From: Scatosoma sp045643825
Lineage (GTDB): Bacteria; Bacillota; Clostridia; Christensenellales; Borkfalkiaceae
DNA: 64,000 nucleotides
Assembly: GCA_045643825.1 (NCBI GenBank)
Contig: JAZRFV010000022.1
Location: forward strand, 12,455-76,454
Direction: 5' to 3'
Below the pieces are notes generated by a model. That model searched no databases and had not been told where the DNA came from. It saw only the letters and a list, made by a program, of their open reading frames with translations. Numbering within the stretch: the stretch's first letter is position 1; the number at the start of each line of letters is the position of its first letter. This document shows, piece after piece, positions 56,660-64,000 of this stretch. The position numbers and the translations under genes were made by a program.

Positions 56660-57313
56660 TCACGCCTTCAATTTCGCAATCATCTCCGTGCGGTTTTCCG
56701 CCTTAAATACGGCGCTGCCCGCAACAATAACGTCCGCGCCTGCCGCCTTAATTTCACCCACGTTTTCTTCGTTCACACCGCCGTCAATTTGCAACAAAAT
56801 CTCCTTACCGCTCTCATCGATAAGGGTGCGAAGGGTACGCAGTTTATCCAAGGATTCGGGGATAAATTTTTGTCCGCCAAACCCGGGGAATACGCTCATT
56901 ACAAGCACCATATCGCAAAGGGGCAAAACGTCCTTAATGTTTTCCACGGGCGTATCAGGGTTGATAACCGCACCGCACTTTACCCCCGTCGATTTGATGA
57001 GGGTTAAAACGTCCTTAAGGTTGTCCTTGCATGCCTCGTAGTGCACGGTGATATAATCCGCACCTGCCTTTGCAAAGCGTTCTACGTACTTTTCGGGGTT
57101 GACAATCATCAGGTGACAATCGAGTGGCAGGGTTGTTAATTTACGGATATCCTCAATCATTTTGATGCCAAAGGTGATATTATTGACGAACACGCCGTCC
57201 ATCACGTCGCAATGCACGATATCCGCACCGCTTTTTTCCAAGGAAATAATTTCCTCGCCCATTTTACTGAAATCCGCCGACAAAATCGAAGGCGCAATTT
57301 GTACTTTTTTCAT
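56660..57313 (-). CDS. rpe: Ribulose-phosphate 3-epimerase
   Basis: Interconverts ribulose-5-phosphate and xylulose-5-phosphate, feeding the transketolase at 15.3 kb. TIM-barrel signatures: APSILSADFSKMGEE (7-21), IVHCDVMDGVFVNNITFG near 35-52, DCHLMIVNPEKYVE near 69-82, MSVFPGFGGQKFI near 140-152 and DGGVNEENVGEIKAAGADVIVAGSAVF near 175-201. 217 residues. In Bacillus this gene follows prpC-prkC-rsgA; here hairpin array 4 lies between it and rlmN. Confidence 0.97.
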   Translation of the reverse strand: MKKVQIAPSILSADFSKMGEEIISLEKSGADIVHCDVMDGVFVNNITFGIKMIEDIRKLTTLPLDCHLMIVNPEKYVERFAKAGADYITVHYEACKDNLKDVLTLIKSTGVKCGAVINPDTPVENIKDVLPLCDMVLVMSVFPGFGGQKFIPESLDKLRTLRTLIDESGKEILLQIDGGVNEENVGEIKAAGADVIVAGSAVFKAENRTEMIAKLKA

Positions 57314-57341
57314 ATTTATAAACCTCGTTAGCTATGTTTTA

Positions 57342-57536
57342 GGTGAAGTTTTGCTGACGCAAAGTGAAGTTCGTAAACGAGTGAAGTTACGCTTCGCATA
57401 GTGAAGTTTTTGCTTCGCAAAAGTTGTGGCTGTTATTAAATATAGCAATAACTTGCCGACAGGCAAACTTCGCTGTGTTGAAAACACAACTTCACTGACA
57501 AAGTCAACTTCACTTTTTACCAAAGGTAAAAAACTT
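57342..57536. repeat. Hairpin array 4 (rlmN / rpe gap)
   Basis: Left: GTGAAGT linkers around TTTGC-tgac-GCAAA, TCGT-aa-ACGA, an ACGCTTCGCAT unit and TTTTGC-ttc-GCAAAA. Centre GTTGTGGCTGTTATTAAATA. Right: TTGCC-gaca-GGCAA, TGTGTT-gaa-AACACA, TGAC-aaa-GTCA and TTTTTACC-aaa-GGTAAAAA separated by ACTTC(A/G)C(T/-) linkers. Runs into the rlmN stop codon. Confidence 0.88.
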
Positions 57537-58590
57537 ATCTTTCTTCCATATATCTCGCACGGAGCTGTCCGCACGCACCACCGATATCCACACCGATTTG
57601 ACGGCGTAAGGTTGCAGATAAACCGCCTTTTTCCAAATATCCAAGGAAACGATACGCTTCCTTATCCCCAATCGCCTTTAAGGTACGCTCTTTCACCTCG
57701 TTGAGGCGGATAAGGTTCACGTGGCAGGGCTTTCCTTTTAAAAGGCTAATCAACGCCCTCGCATGCTCCTCATCGCAATTCTCCCCTTCGATTAAGGTGT
57801 ATTCAAAATAATACCGTCTGCCCGTTTTCTTAAAATAATACTCGCACGCCTTCAAGATTTCGCTGATTTTATACGCCTTGGCAACGGGCATCGTTCTTGC
57901 CCTTGCCTCGTCGTCCGTTGCGTGCAGGGATACGGTCAAGTTGAGGGAAATCCCCTCTTCAGCGAGCTTATACATTTTCGGTACGATACCGCAGGTGGAA
58001 AGGGAAATGTTGCGCGCACTGATACACACACCGCCTTCCGCCGTTACGTTGCGTAAAAATTTCACAACCTCGTCGTAGTTATCCAACGGCTCGCCGCTGC
58101 CCATCAATACAACGTTGGTTACTGCACGAGCTTCCTTACCCTGCCCCACCACGTCGTCTTTGTGTAAAGCGTTTACCACCAGGATTTGCGACAAAATCTC
58201 CCCTGCGGTCAGGTTACGGATCAACCCACCGAGGGTAGAGGCACAAAATTTGCACCCCATACGACACCCTACCTGCGTAGAAACGCATTGCGTATAGCCG
58301 TATTTATATTTCATCAACACCCCTTCGACGATATTGCCGTCGGCATACTCGAACAGGTACTTTTCCGTACCGTCCTCGGAATAGAAAACCTCCTTCACGC
58401 GCACGGGCTCGTTTTCGTATTCTTCTAAAAGACGCGCCTTGAAGGGTTTGGAAAGGGAGGTAATCCCCTCAATGGTTTTGCCTTGCATCAGGCCTTCGTA
58501 CAACTGTTTTGCACGGAACTTTTTCTCACCAAGCTCCAGCACCAACGCCTCTAATTCCGCATAGGAAAGATCTTGTAAAATTTTCTTCAT
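57535..58590 (-). CDS. rlmN: Dual-specificity RNA methyltransferase RlmN
   Basis: Radical SAM enzyme methylating C2 of A2503 in 23S rRNA and A37 of some tRNAs. Cluster motif CRMGCKFC (CxxxCxxC) near 108-115, catalytic GGACGQLRA-type C-terminus (DIGGACGQLRARY). 351 residues from ATG 58590, behind GGAGG; the longer reading from 58620 overlaps rsmB. The last bases (TAA) merge with hairpin array 4. Part of the priA-def-fmt-rsmB-rlmN row. Confidence 0.95.
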   Translation of the reverse strand: MKKILQDLSYAELEALVLELGEKKFRAKQLYEGLMQGKTIEGITSLSKPFKARLLEEYENEPVRVKEVFYSEDGTEKYLFEYADGNIVEGVLMKYKYGYTQCVSTQVGCRMGCKFCASTLGGLIRNLTAGEILSQILVVNALHKDDVVGQGKEARAVTNVVLMGSGEPLDNYDEVVKFLRNVTAEGGVCISARNISLSTCGIVPKMYKLAEEGISLNLTVSLHATDDEARARTMPVAKAYKISEILKACEYYFKKTGRRYYFEYTLIEGENCDEEHARALISLLKGKPCHVNLIRLNEVKERTLKAIGDKEAYRFLGYLEKGGLSATLRRQIGVDIGGACGQLRARYMEER

Positions 58591-58598
58591 AGCCCCTC

Positions 58599-59831
58599 CT
58601 ACGCCTTCACCAACTTGCACACGTAAAACCCTGCGCCGTAAGCGGTATCGGGTAAAAATTGCAAACCGTACTTTTTCTTATCGTGCGCAAGCGAACTGTC
58701 GATTTCCGCCACGCTGAATTCGGGATTCGCCTTCAAGAACGCCCCTACCACCCTGTCGTTTTCACAGTCAAACAGGGAGCAGGTGGAATAATACAACGCC
58801 CCGCCCTTTTTCACGTAACGGGCAACGTTGGACAAGATTTCCCCTTGAATTTTGTTTAAGGCAGGGAAATCCTCCGCCTTTCTAAACAGCTTAATATCGG
58901 GATTTTCGCTGATTGTACCAAAGCCCGAGCAGGGTGCATCGCAAAGAACTGCGTCAAAGCTTTCCTCGTAGGCGGGATCGAATACGGAGCTGTCCATCTG
59001 CCGTTCCGTCACGTTCGTAACACCCATACGCTGCTTGTATTGACGGATTAGCTCCACACGGTGTGCGTGCAGCTCGAACGAAGTCACGTTTTCACACTTT
59101 TTCGCAAGCAAAACCGACTTTCCGCCAGGGGCTGCACAGCAATCCAAAAGGTCTTTACAAGGCGCTACGCAATCGCAAATGGCAATACTCCCCACCGATT
59201 GAAAGGTGTAATTCCCCTCGTCAAAGCCCTCGTCGCGCACAAAGCTTTCGAAGATATAATTCCCTTGAAAGGGCGTTTTGATATGCGTTTTTTCCGTGTA
59301 GGAGTCCTCGCCCTTTTCAAAGCGTACGGATACCCCTTTGGATTTTGCCGATGCAATTGCACTCGCTCTTTCGCCGTATTCCTTTTTCAGCATTTTATAG
59401 GCAAAAGCGGGATAAGAAAGTTTCACCGCCTCCCCTTCTACCCCCTTGGGCAACGCCGCCTCTACCTCCGCTGGATCAAAACGGCGTAAAAACGCATTCA
59501 CAAACCCGCTAACGCCACTTTTACCAAGCTTTTTGCAAAGACTTACCGCGCAATCGGTCACCATGTACCGCTTTTTGTCCATAAAAAGGAGCATGTACAA
59601 GGAAATTTTCAAAAGGATACGCACCGCGAGTTTGGGGGCTTTGGGTGCATAATGTCGGATACAAAAATCGAAGTAGCCGTCGTTTTCCAAAACGCCGTAC
59701 ACGATTTTCACGGTACGGGAACGGTATTGTTCCTCGATATAGGTATCGGTGATTGCCTGCTTTACGTGGGCTCCATCCGAATATACTCTGGTTAAAATTT
59801 GAAAGGGATCGTATACGGGGTTGCTTAACAT
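58599..59831 (-). CDS. rsmB: 16S rRNA (cytosine-967-C5) methyltransferase RsmB
   Basis: N-terminal NusB-like RNA-binding domain (1-130, YVLENDGYFDFCIRHYAPKA; RMVTDCAVSLCKKLGKSGVSGFVNAFLRR-like segment), then a Rossmann methyltransferase: CCAAPGGKSVLLA near 232-244, DAPCSGFGTISENPDIK near 293-309 with the catalytic TC-type Cys near YYSTCSLF. 410 residues, somewhat short of the usual 430-450. Its start overlaps the fmt stop by 7 nt, so it is translationally coupled. Confidence 0.93.
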   Translation of the reverse strand: MLSNPVYDPFQILTRVYSDGAHVKQAITDTYIEEQYRSRTVKIVYGVLENDGYFDFCIRHYAPKAPKLAVRILLKISLYMLLFMDKKRYMVTDCAVSLCKKLGKSGVSGFVNAFLRRFDPAEVEAALPKGVEGEAVKLSYPAFAYKMLKKEYGERASAIASAKSKGVSVRFEKGEDSYTEKTHIKTPFQGNYIFESFVRDEGFDEGNYTFQSVGSIAICDCVAPCKDLLDCCAAPGGKSVLLAKKCENVTSFELHAHRVELIRQYKQRMGVTNVTERQMDSSVFDPAYEESFDAVLCDAPCSGFGTISENPDIKLFRKAEDFPALNKIQGEILSNVARYVKKGGALYYSTCSLFDCENDRVVGAFLKANPEFSVAEIDSSLAHDKKKYGLQFLPDTAYGAGFYVCKLVKA

Positions 59832-60775
59832 GTAAACACCTGTCCCTTTTGCGCCTTTCTGCCGTTGATAAAATCCCCGCCCGAAATACGCTTACCGCCT
59901 GCCGCTTGCACCTCAAGGAGCTTCACCGCCCCGTCCTGACATTTCACAAGCAAACCGCGTTTGGGTTTATCCGACAACACCTCACCGATTACGGCATTTT
60001 CAAGGGCAAGGGTTTCTTCCTCGGTCAAAACCGCCTTTTCGACGCGGTAGATATTCACCTTTTCCCCGTTGAGTAAAGTATAAGCAATGGGGGCAGGGTT
60101 CATACCGCGCGCAAGGTCGATGATTTCTTGGGCAGTTTTATCAAAGGAAATTTTCGCGTGCTCTTTGTTGATTTTACGCACCACGCCTACCCCTTCTTCA
60201 CTTTGCGGGGTGAGGGTGTAATCGCCGCTTTCCAAAAGGCGAAGGGCCTTCACGATCAGGTCAGCACCGATGATGGACAAACGATCGGAAAGCTCCCCAT
60301 AGGTCTCCGTGGGGGTGATTTCCGTTTCCTCTACGCATAAAACGTCACCGCAATCAAGCCCAAGCTCCGTTTTCATGATGGATACGCCCGTGATTTTTTC
60401 ACCGTTTAAAATACAGCTTTGGATGGGCGAAGCGCCACGGTATTTGGGTAACAGCCCTGCGTGAATATTCCACGTGCCCATCGGGAAACTGTCAAGGACG
60501 GCTTGGGTTAAAATTTGCCCATAGGCACAGGTAACGAGAAGGTCTGCACCAAAGCCACGCACCGCATCCACCTCGTCACGGATTTTTTCAGGCTGTAAAA
60601 CGGGGATACCGAGCTCCACCGCCGCCGTTTTCACGGGGGGAGGCGTCAAGATACCCTTTCTACCCTGGGGCTTGTCGATTTGCGTAATAACGCCTACGAT
60701 ATCGAAACCGTTTTCTATCAATTTTTTAAGAGGAGCAACCGCAAAATCGGGCGTCCCCGCGAAAAGAATTTTCAT
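59825..60775 (-). CDS. fmt: Methionyl-tRNA formyltransferase
   Basis: Formylates initiator Met-tRNA. MKILFAGTPDFAV (1-13), ITQIDKPQGRKG (35-46), NIHAGLLPKYRGASPIQSCIL near 105-125 with catalytic Asn/His, and the C-terminal OB-like domain (LEVQAAGGKRISGGDFINGRK). 316 residues. Upstream lie array 5, the tandem element and def. Deformylation by the neighbouring Def completes the cycle. Confidence 0.97.
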   Translation of the reverse strand: MKILFAGTPDFAVAPLKKLIENGFDIVGVITQIDKPQGRKGILTPPPVKTAAVELGIPVLQPEKIRDEVDAVRGFGADLLVTCAYGQILTQAVLDSFPMGTWNIHAGLLPKYRGASPIQSCILNGEKITGVSIMKTELGLDCGDVLCVEETEITPTETYGELSDRLSIIGADLIVKALRLLESGDYTLTPQSEEGVGVVRKINKEHAKISFDKTAQEIIDLARGMNPAPIAYTLLNGEKVNIYRVEKAVLTEEETLALENAVIGEVLSDKPKRGLLVKCQDGAVKLLEVQAAGGKRISGGDFINGRKAQKGQVFTC

Positions 60776-60784
60776 AAATTTTCC

Positions 60785-60995
60785 TTTATGTTGTAATTAA
60801 TTGCCTGACGGCATGAATTGTGCCACAGCACATAAATTGAAAGTTCACTTTCATGAATTGCAAACCAAAGGTTTGCATTATCGCTTATATTCCCTCAACG
60901 CAACGCGATGCGTTGCAATTCATGGCAAAGCCAATTCACGCCACAACTGTGGCAATTCACGACGGCATTGCCGTCAATTCATTCATCGCAGCCAC
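60785..60995. repeat. Hairpin array 5, variant linker (fmt / def gap)
   Basis: Same plan as arrays 1-4 with ATGAATT on the left and AATTCA(T/C) on the right. Left units: GCC-tgac-GGC, GTGC-caca-GCAC, GAAAG-ttca-CTTTC, GCAAACC-aaa-GGTTTGC. Centre: ATTATCGCTTATATTCCCTC. Right units: GCAACGC-gat-GCGTTGC, GGC-aaa-GCC, GCCAC-aact-GTGGC, GACGGC-att-GCCGTC. Confidence 0.8.
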
Positions 60996-60997
60996 AA

Positions 60998-61235
60998 CGC
61001 AGTATTGCGTTTCCCGTAAAACGGAGCAAGATGCAAGCAAGACAAGGCGTGGCGAGTATGCCGATGGGAGCGTACATAGACGTACGTGACCGAGGCACAC
61101 GCAGACATAACGCAGTGTTGCGTTCCCCGTAAAACGGAGCAAGATGCGAGCAAGACAAGGCGTGGCGAGTATGCCGATGGGAGCGTACATAGACGTACGT
61201 GACCGAGGCACACGCAGTCACAACGCAGTATTGCG
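60998..61235. repeat. 113-bp tandem element (two full copies and a stub)
   Basis: Units start with CGCAGTATTGCG or CGCAGTGTTGCG at 60998, 61111 and 61224 (stub), giving a 113-bp period. Each contains AAAACGGAGCAAGATGC, GGCGTGGCGAGTATGCCGAT and GGGAGCGTACATAGACGTAC. Copies differ at only a few bases, so the duplication is recent. A diverged relative lies at 42755-42850. Confidence 0.88.
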
Positions 61236-61252
61236 AAGCAGATTCTCCGTTT

Positions 61253-61705
61253 TTATGCTTTTTCGATGTGGGTTGCTTTGTCAATATACAACACCCCATC
61301 CAAATGATCCAGCTCGTGACAAATCGCACGGGCAAAAAAACCTTTTGCCTTTAAAAGATACTTATCACCGTTACGGTCTTGATAGGATACGGTCACCTTC
61401 ATGGGACGGGACACGATACCACTCTTTCCGCGCACGGAAAGACAGCCTTCCCAACCCGTTTGCTCCCCTTTTTGCTGTAAAATTACGGGGTTGATGAGTT
61501 CAAAGTAGCCTTCTTCCACGTCCACCACCGCAAGACGACGAAGTACGCCCACTTGAGGAGCTGCAAGGCCTGCACCCTGCTCCTTTTTTACGGTCGCCTT
61601 CATATCGTCGAGGAGTGCCCATAACTTTTCGTCAAACTCCTCTACGGGGAAACATTTTTGTCTTAACACGTCGTCGCCGACCTGCACTACGCTACGTATT
61701 GCCAT
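61253..61705 (-). CDS. def: Peptide deformylase
   Basis: Removes the N-formyl group from nascent proteins; metal enzyme. The three motifs are present: GAGLAAPQVG (about 42-51, usual GxGLAAxQ), EGCLSV near 86-91 with the metal Cys, and CHELDHLDG near 129-137 (HExDH). 150 residues, standard short form. Between priA and fmt, the classic order. Confidence 0.97.
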   Translation of the reverse strand: MAIRSVVQVGDDVLRQKCFPVEEFDEKLWALLDDMKATVKKEQGAGLAAPQVGVLRRLAVVDVEEGYFELINPVILQQKGEQTGWEGCLSVRGKSGIVSRPMKVTVSYQDRNGDKYLLKAKGFFARAICHELDHLDGVLYIDKATHIEKA

Positions 61706-61823
61706 TTTTCTCTATACTCCTTACTTGTATATACACTATCTTGTAAAATTTCTTCCGTTTCAAAACGAAACACCCTATAAACACGCAGGCAAAGACACCT
61801 TACCGCGTCCAACGTCAGGTTGG

Positions 61824-63998
61824 TCAACTTAAGTTCGTCGGGTTCTCCTCCACCGTCACCAAAGCATCACGGTTTCTCGCCTCGGCGCAAATTGAATAAA
61901 TATCAGGTAAAATCGAGGTATCCGACAGCCGCATCAACACCTGATAACGGAACTTGTTTTGTATCCGTTTAATCGGTGCACGCATCTTGTTAAAGAACAA
62001 GAACTTATCCGTGTTTTCCGTGTACAAGCGTTCCAGTTCCACGTACACCTCACGCAACGCCTCAATGCACTTTTTATCGTCCTCACCCGTCACCATTACT
62101 CGCACGATTTTGGAATAGGGCGGGAACTGCATTGCGGCACGAAGCGAAGCTTCGTTTTCGTAAAATCCCTCATAATCATACCTCGTCGCAAACCGAAGCA
62201 CCTCGTTTTCAGGATCGAAGGTTTGTAAAACAACCTTCCCCTTTTCCTCCGCACGGCCACTACGCCCTGCCACCTGCGTAATCAGTTGGAAGGTACGCTC
62301 CCCACTGCGATAATCGGAAAAATGCAGGCTCATATCCGCATCCAAAATCCCTACCAAGGTAACCGCAGGGAAGTCGTGCCCCTTGGCAATCATTTGCGTG
62401 CCGACCAAAATATCCGCCTTCTTTTCCGCAAACGCCTTGAGAATTTTATAATGTCCCTCTTTCCCACTCGTCGTGTCGTTGTCCATACGCAAAACCTTCG
62501 CCGTGGGATACATTTTTTCAAGCTCCGAGGCAATCCTTTGCGTACCCGTCCCTGCGTAGGACAGCTTCTTCCCCTGACAATCGGGGCAAGCGGACAGCAT
62601 ATTATATTTCGTACCGCAGTAGTGACATTTTAAGCACCCTTCATCACGGTGATAGGTCAAGGAAACGTCACATTGCTCGCATTTTGCAACGTACCCACAT
62701 TCCTTACAAATTACGGTTTGTGAATAGCCCCTGCGGTTTAAGAATAAGATCGCTTGCTTATCCGCCGCAAGGCATTTTTCAAGCTCTTCCTTCAACGCAC
62801 CCGAGAACGAGGAATTGTTCCCCCTTCTCACCTCACGACGCATATCCGCGATGATGATTTCGGGCAACGGGCGTTTATTGATACGCTTATCCATGCGGAT
62901 AAGGGAAAATTCCCCCTCCTGCGCCTTTTTGTAGGTATCAACGGAGGGCGTAGCGCTGCCTAAAACCAGCTTACACCCATTTTTCTTTGCACGCAAAAGC
63001 GCAACGTCAAAGGTATTGTAGCGAGGTGCGGATTCGCTGGAATAGCTGGAATCGTGTTCCTCGTCTACGATGATTACACCAAGGTCTTCCAAGGGTGCAA
63101 AGATAGCGCTACGGGCACCGATGGCGATTTTCGCCTCCCCCGTACGCAAACGCCACCATTCGTCAAAACGCTCCCCTGCGGACAAACCGCTGTGCAAAAT
63201 CGCCGCATTCTTCCCAAACCTCGCACGAAGCTGGGACAGCATTTGCGGTGTCAACGAAATTTCAGGCACGAGAAAAATCGAGCTTTTGCCCTCTTTCAGG
63301 CATTTTGCAATCAAGGTAAGATATACCTCGGTTTTACCGCTACCCGTTACACCGTGCAACAGCTGTACGGTGCGAGGATCTTCGCAAATGGTTTTCACCG
63401 CTCGGTCTTGATCGGGGGTTAAAACACGCTCTACGTTTTCCGCATTCACCGTCTTGTAGGGATCACGCAGGCGTTGTTCCTTCGTGATTTCCACATACCC
63501 CTTTTTCTCCAACGCCGCCACCCCACCAGGGAATGCGGTGTTGAGGTATGCACAATCGGTTTTTCCGTTTTCCGCCAAGAACTGTGCCGCACCCAACTGA
63601 TTTTTCGCCGTTTTCGAGAGCTGCATTTCCTCTACGGGCACCTTTAAAACGGCGTAGTTACGATACAGCTCCCGTACCTTCCCCGTACGCATCTCCGCAG
63701 GTAAAAATAGACGTAAAGTCAACGCCTTCGGCACGCGGTATCGTGCGGTTATTTTTTCCGCCAGGGCAAGACATTCGGGGGTGAGGGCAGGAAGTTCGTC
63801 CGAGGTCGCAAACACCTTTTTAAGGCGTTCCATCGGCAAATCGGAGGTTTCCTTGATCCGCATCACAAACCCAGGTACGGTTTTACCGCCAAAGGGCGCG
63901 CGGACACGGCTGCCAACGACCATATCGTCGTCGCAGAGATAATCGTATATTCTATCCGTTTCACTCGCCGCAATATCGACGATAACTTCCGCAATCAT
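61824..63998 (-). CDS. priA: Primosomal replication-restart helicase PriA
   Basis: Complete: ATG at 63998, two bases from the window end. 724 residues. N-terminal DNA-binding domain (about 1-190), helicase core with GVTGSGKTEVYL (Walker A), IIVDEEHDSSY (DEEH), GSATPSVDTY, and the zinc-binding insert with eight cysteines (CKECGYVAKCEQCDVSLTYH; CLKCHYCG; CPDC). Helicase motifs GTQMIAKGHDFPAVTLVGILDAD and QVAGRSGRAEEKGKV follow. Restarts stalled replication forks together with RecG-processed structures. Confidence 0.96.
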   Translation of the reverse strand: MIAEVIVDIAASETDRIYDYLCDDDMVVGSRVRAPFGGKTVPGFVMRIKETSDLPMERLKKVFATSDELPALTPECLALAEKITARYRVPKALTLRLFLPAEMRTGKVRELYRNYAVLKVPVEEMQLSKTAKNQLGAAQFLAENGKTDCAYLNTAFPGGVAALEKKGYVEITKEQRLRDPYKTVNAENVERVLTPDQDRAVKTICEDPRTVQLLHGVTGSGKTEVYLTLIAKCLKEGKSSIFLVPEISLTPQMLSQLRARFGKNAAILHSGLSAGERFDEWWRLRTGEAKIAIGARSAIFAPLEDLGVIIVDEEHDSSYSSESAPRYNTFDVALLRAKKNGCKLVLGSATPSVDTYKKAQEGEFSLIRMDKRINKRPLPEIIIADMRREVRRGNNSSFSGALKEELEKCLAADKQAILFLNRRGYSQTVICKECGYVAKCEQCDVSLTYHRDEGCLKCHYCGTKYNMLSACPDCQGKKLSYAGTGTQRIASELEKMYPTAKVLRMDNDTTSGKEGHYKILKAFAEKKADILVGTQMIAKGHDFPAVTLVGILDADMSLHFSDYRSGERTFQLITQVAGRSGRAEEKGKVVLQTFDPENEVLRFATRYDYEGFYENEASLRAAMQFPPYSKIVRVMVTGEDDKKCIEALREVYVELERLYTENTDKFLFFNKMRAPIKRIQNKFRYQVLMRLSDTSILPDIYSICAEARNRDALVTVEENPTNLS

Positions 63999-64000
63999 AA

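Noticed and set aside
45023..57536. CRISPR array reading of the GTGAAGT repeats
   Set aside because: The constant part is only 7 nt, it is mirrored within each array, and the variable parts are self-complementary hairpins of 8-20 nt. Spacers of a CRISPR array are about 30 nt and not palindromic.
1..64000. Insertion sequences, prophage, integrative element or rRNA operon
   Set aside because: No transposase, integrase, capsid, conjugation or rRNA sequence is recognisable in any frame or strand.

Overview
The window looks like chromosome of an anaerobic, low-to-mid GC Bacillota, most likely an uncultured Clostridia lineage of the gut type. The evidence is consensus sigma-A promoters, AGGAGG-type ribosome sites, ECF S-components, a THF riboswitch, FakA/FakB with PlsY, Asp23, a sigB/spoIIA-type sigma cluster, and a priA-def-fmt-rsmB-rlmN-rpe-rpmB-asp23-fakA-recG order broadly like that of Bacillus/Clostridium. 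The lineage is an inference. I see no phage, insertion sequence, rRNA or CRISPR array. About two thirds of the genes are on the minus strand.

Layout. 0-9 kb (minus): partial trkA, plsY, der, a PDZ/radical-SAM DUF512 protein, an rluD-type pseudouridine synthase, lspA, pncB, lgt, and folT under a THF riboswitch. 9-15 kb: DUF421/DUF4363 pair, a UDP-sugar pyrophosphorylase, a leaderless HIRAN-like gene, a cobalamin-riboswitch operon (DUF4430 lipoprotein plus ECF S-component), and degV/fakB. 15-24.5 kb: transketolase, S41 protease, PucR-type regulator, a multi-pass membrane protein of unknown function behind a consensus promoter, an rsbV/anti-sigma/sigma/anti-sigma cluster, and an ArsP_2-type exporter. 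24.5-32.5 kb: tsaD, prfB, secA with a large charged insertion, metK, and a leaderless PflX-type radical SAM gene. 32.5-37 kb: ABC-F ATPase, SPFH protein, a ribbon-helix-helix protein, tRNA-Ser(UGA), and a highly structured candidate noncoding RNA. 37-47 kb: GH31 glycosidase, DUF1653, an ion permease, argH/argG, trmO, minD with a possible minE, and a HisIE-like protein with a degraded HisI half. 47-64 kb: recG, fakA, asp23, rpmB, Na/Pi symporter, lysR, MATE, rpe, rlmN, rsmB, fmt, def and priA.

Links between genes. FakB (DegV), FakA and PlsY are parts of the acyl-phosphate route to lysophosphatidate. Lgt, LspA and SecA serve lipoprotein export. Def, Fmt, PrfB, RsmB, RlmN, TrmO, TsaD and L28 serve translation. 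FolT and the DUF4430/ECF pair import vitamins under their own riboswitches.

The most unusual content is three families of repeats. (1) Modular hairpin arrays of about 200 bp at 45.0, 51.9, 55.0, 57.3 and 60.8 kb: perfect hairpins with differing stems, separated by a constant 7-nt linker (GTGAAGT on the left half, ACTTCAC on the right), so each array is a giant inverted repeat. (2) A roughly 24-bp motif with core CAACGCATACCTGCCCC, in eight copies in the first 41 kb, all on the plus strand, entering genes in different reading frames and lying inside or beside both riboswitches. (3) A 113-bp element in tandem at 61.0-61.2 kb with a diverged relative at 42.8 kb. Several stand-alone genes also appear to be transcribed from their own start codon (leaderless).
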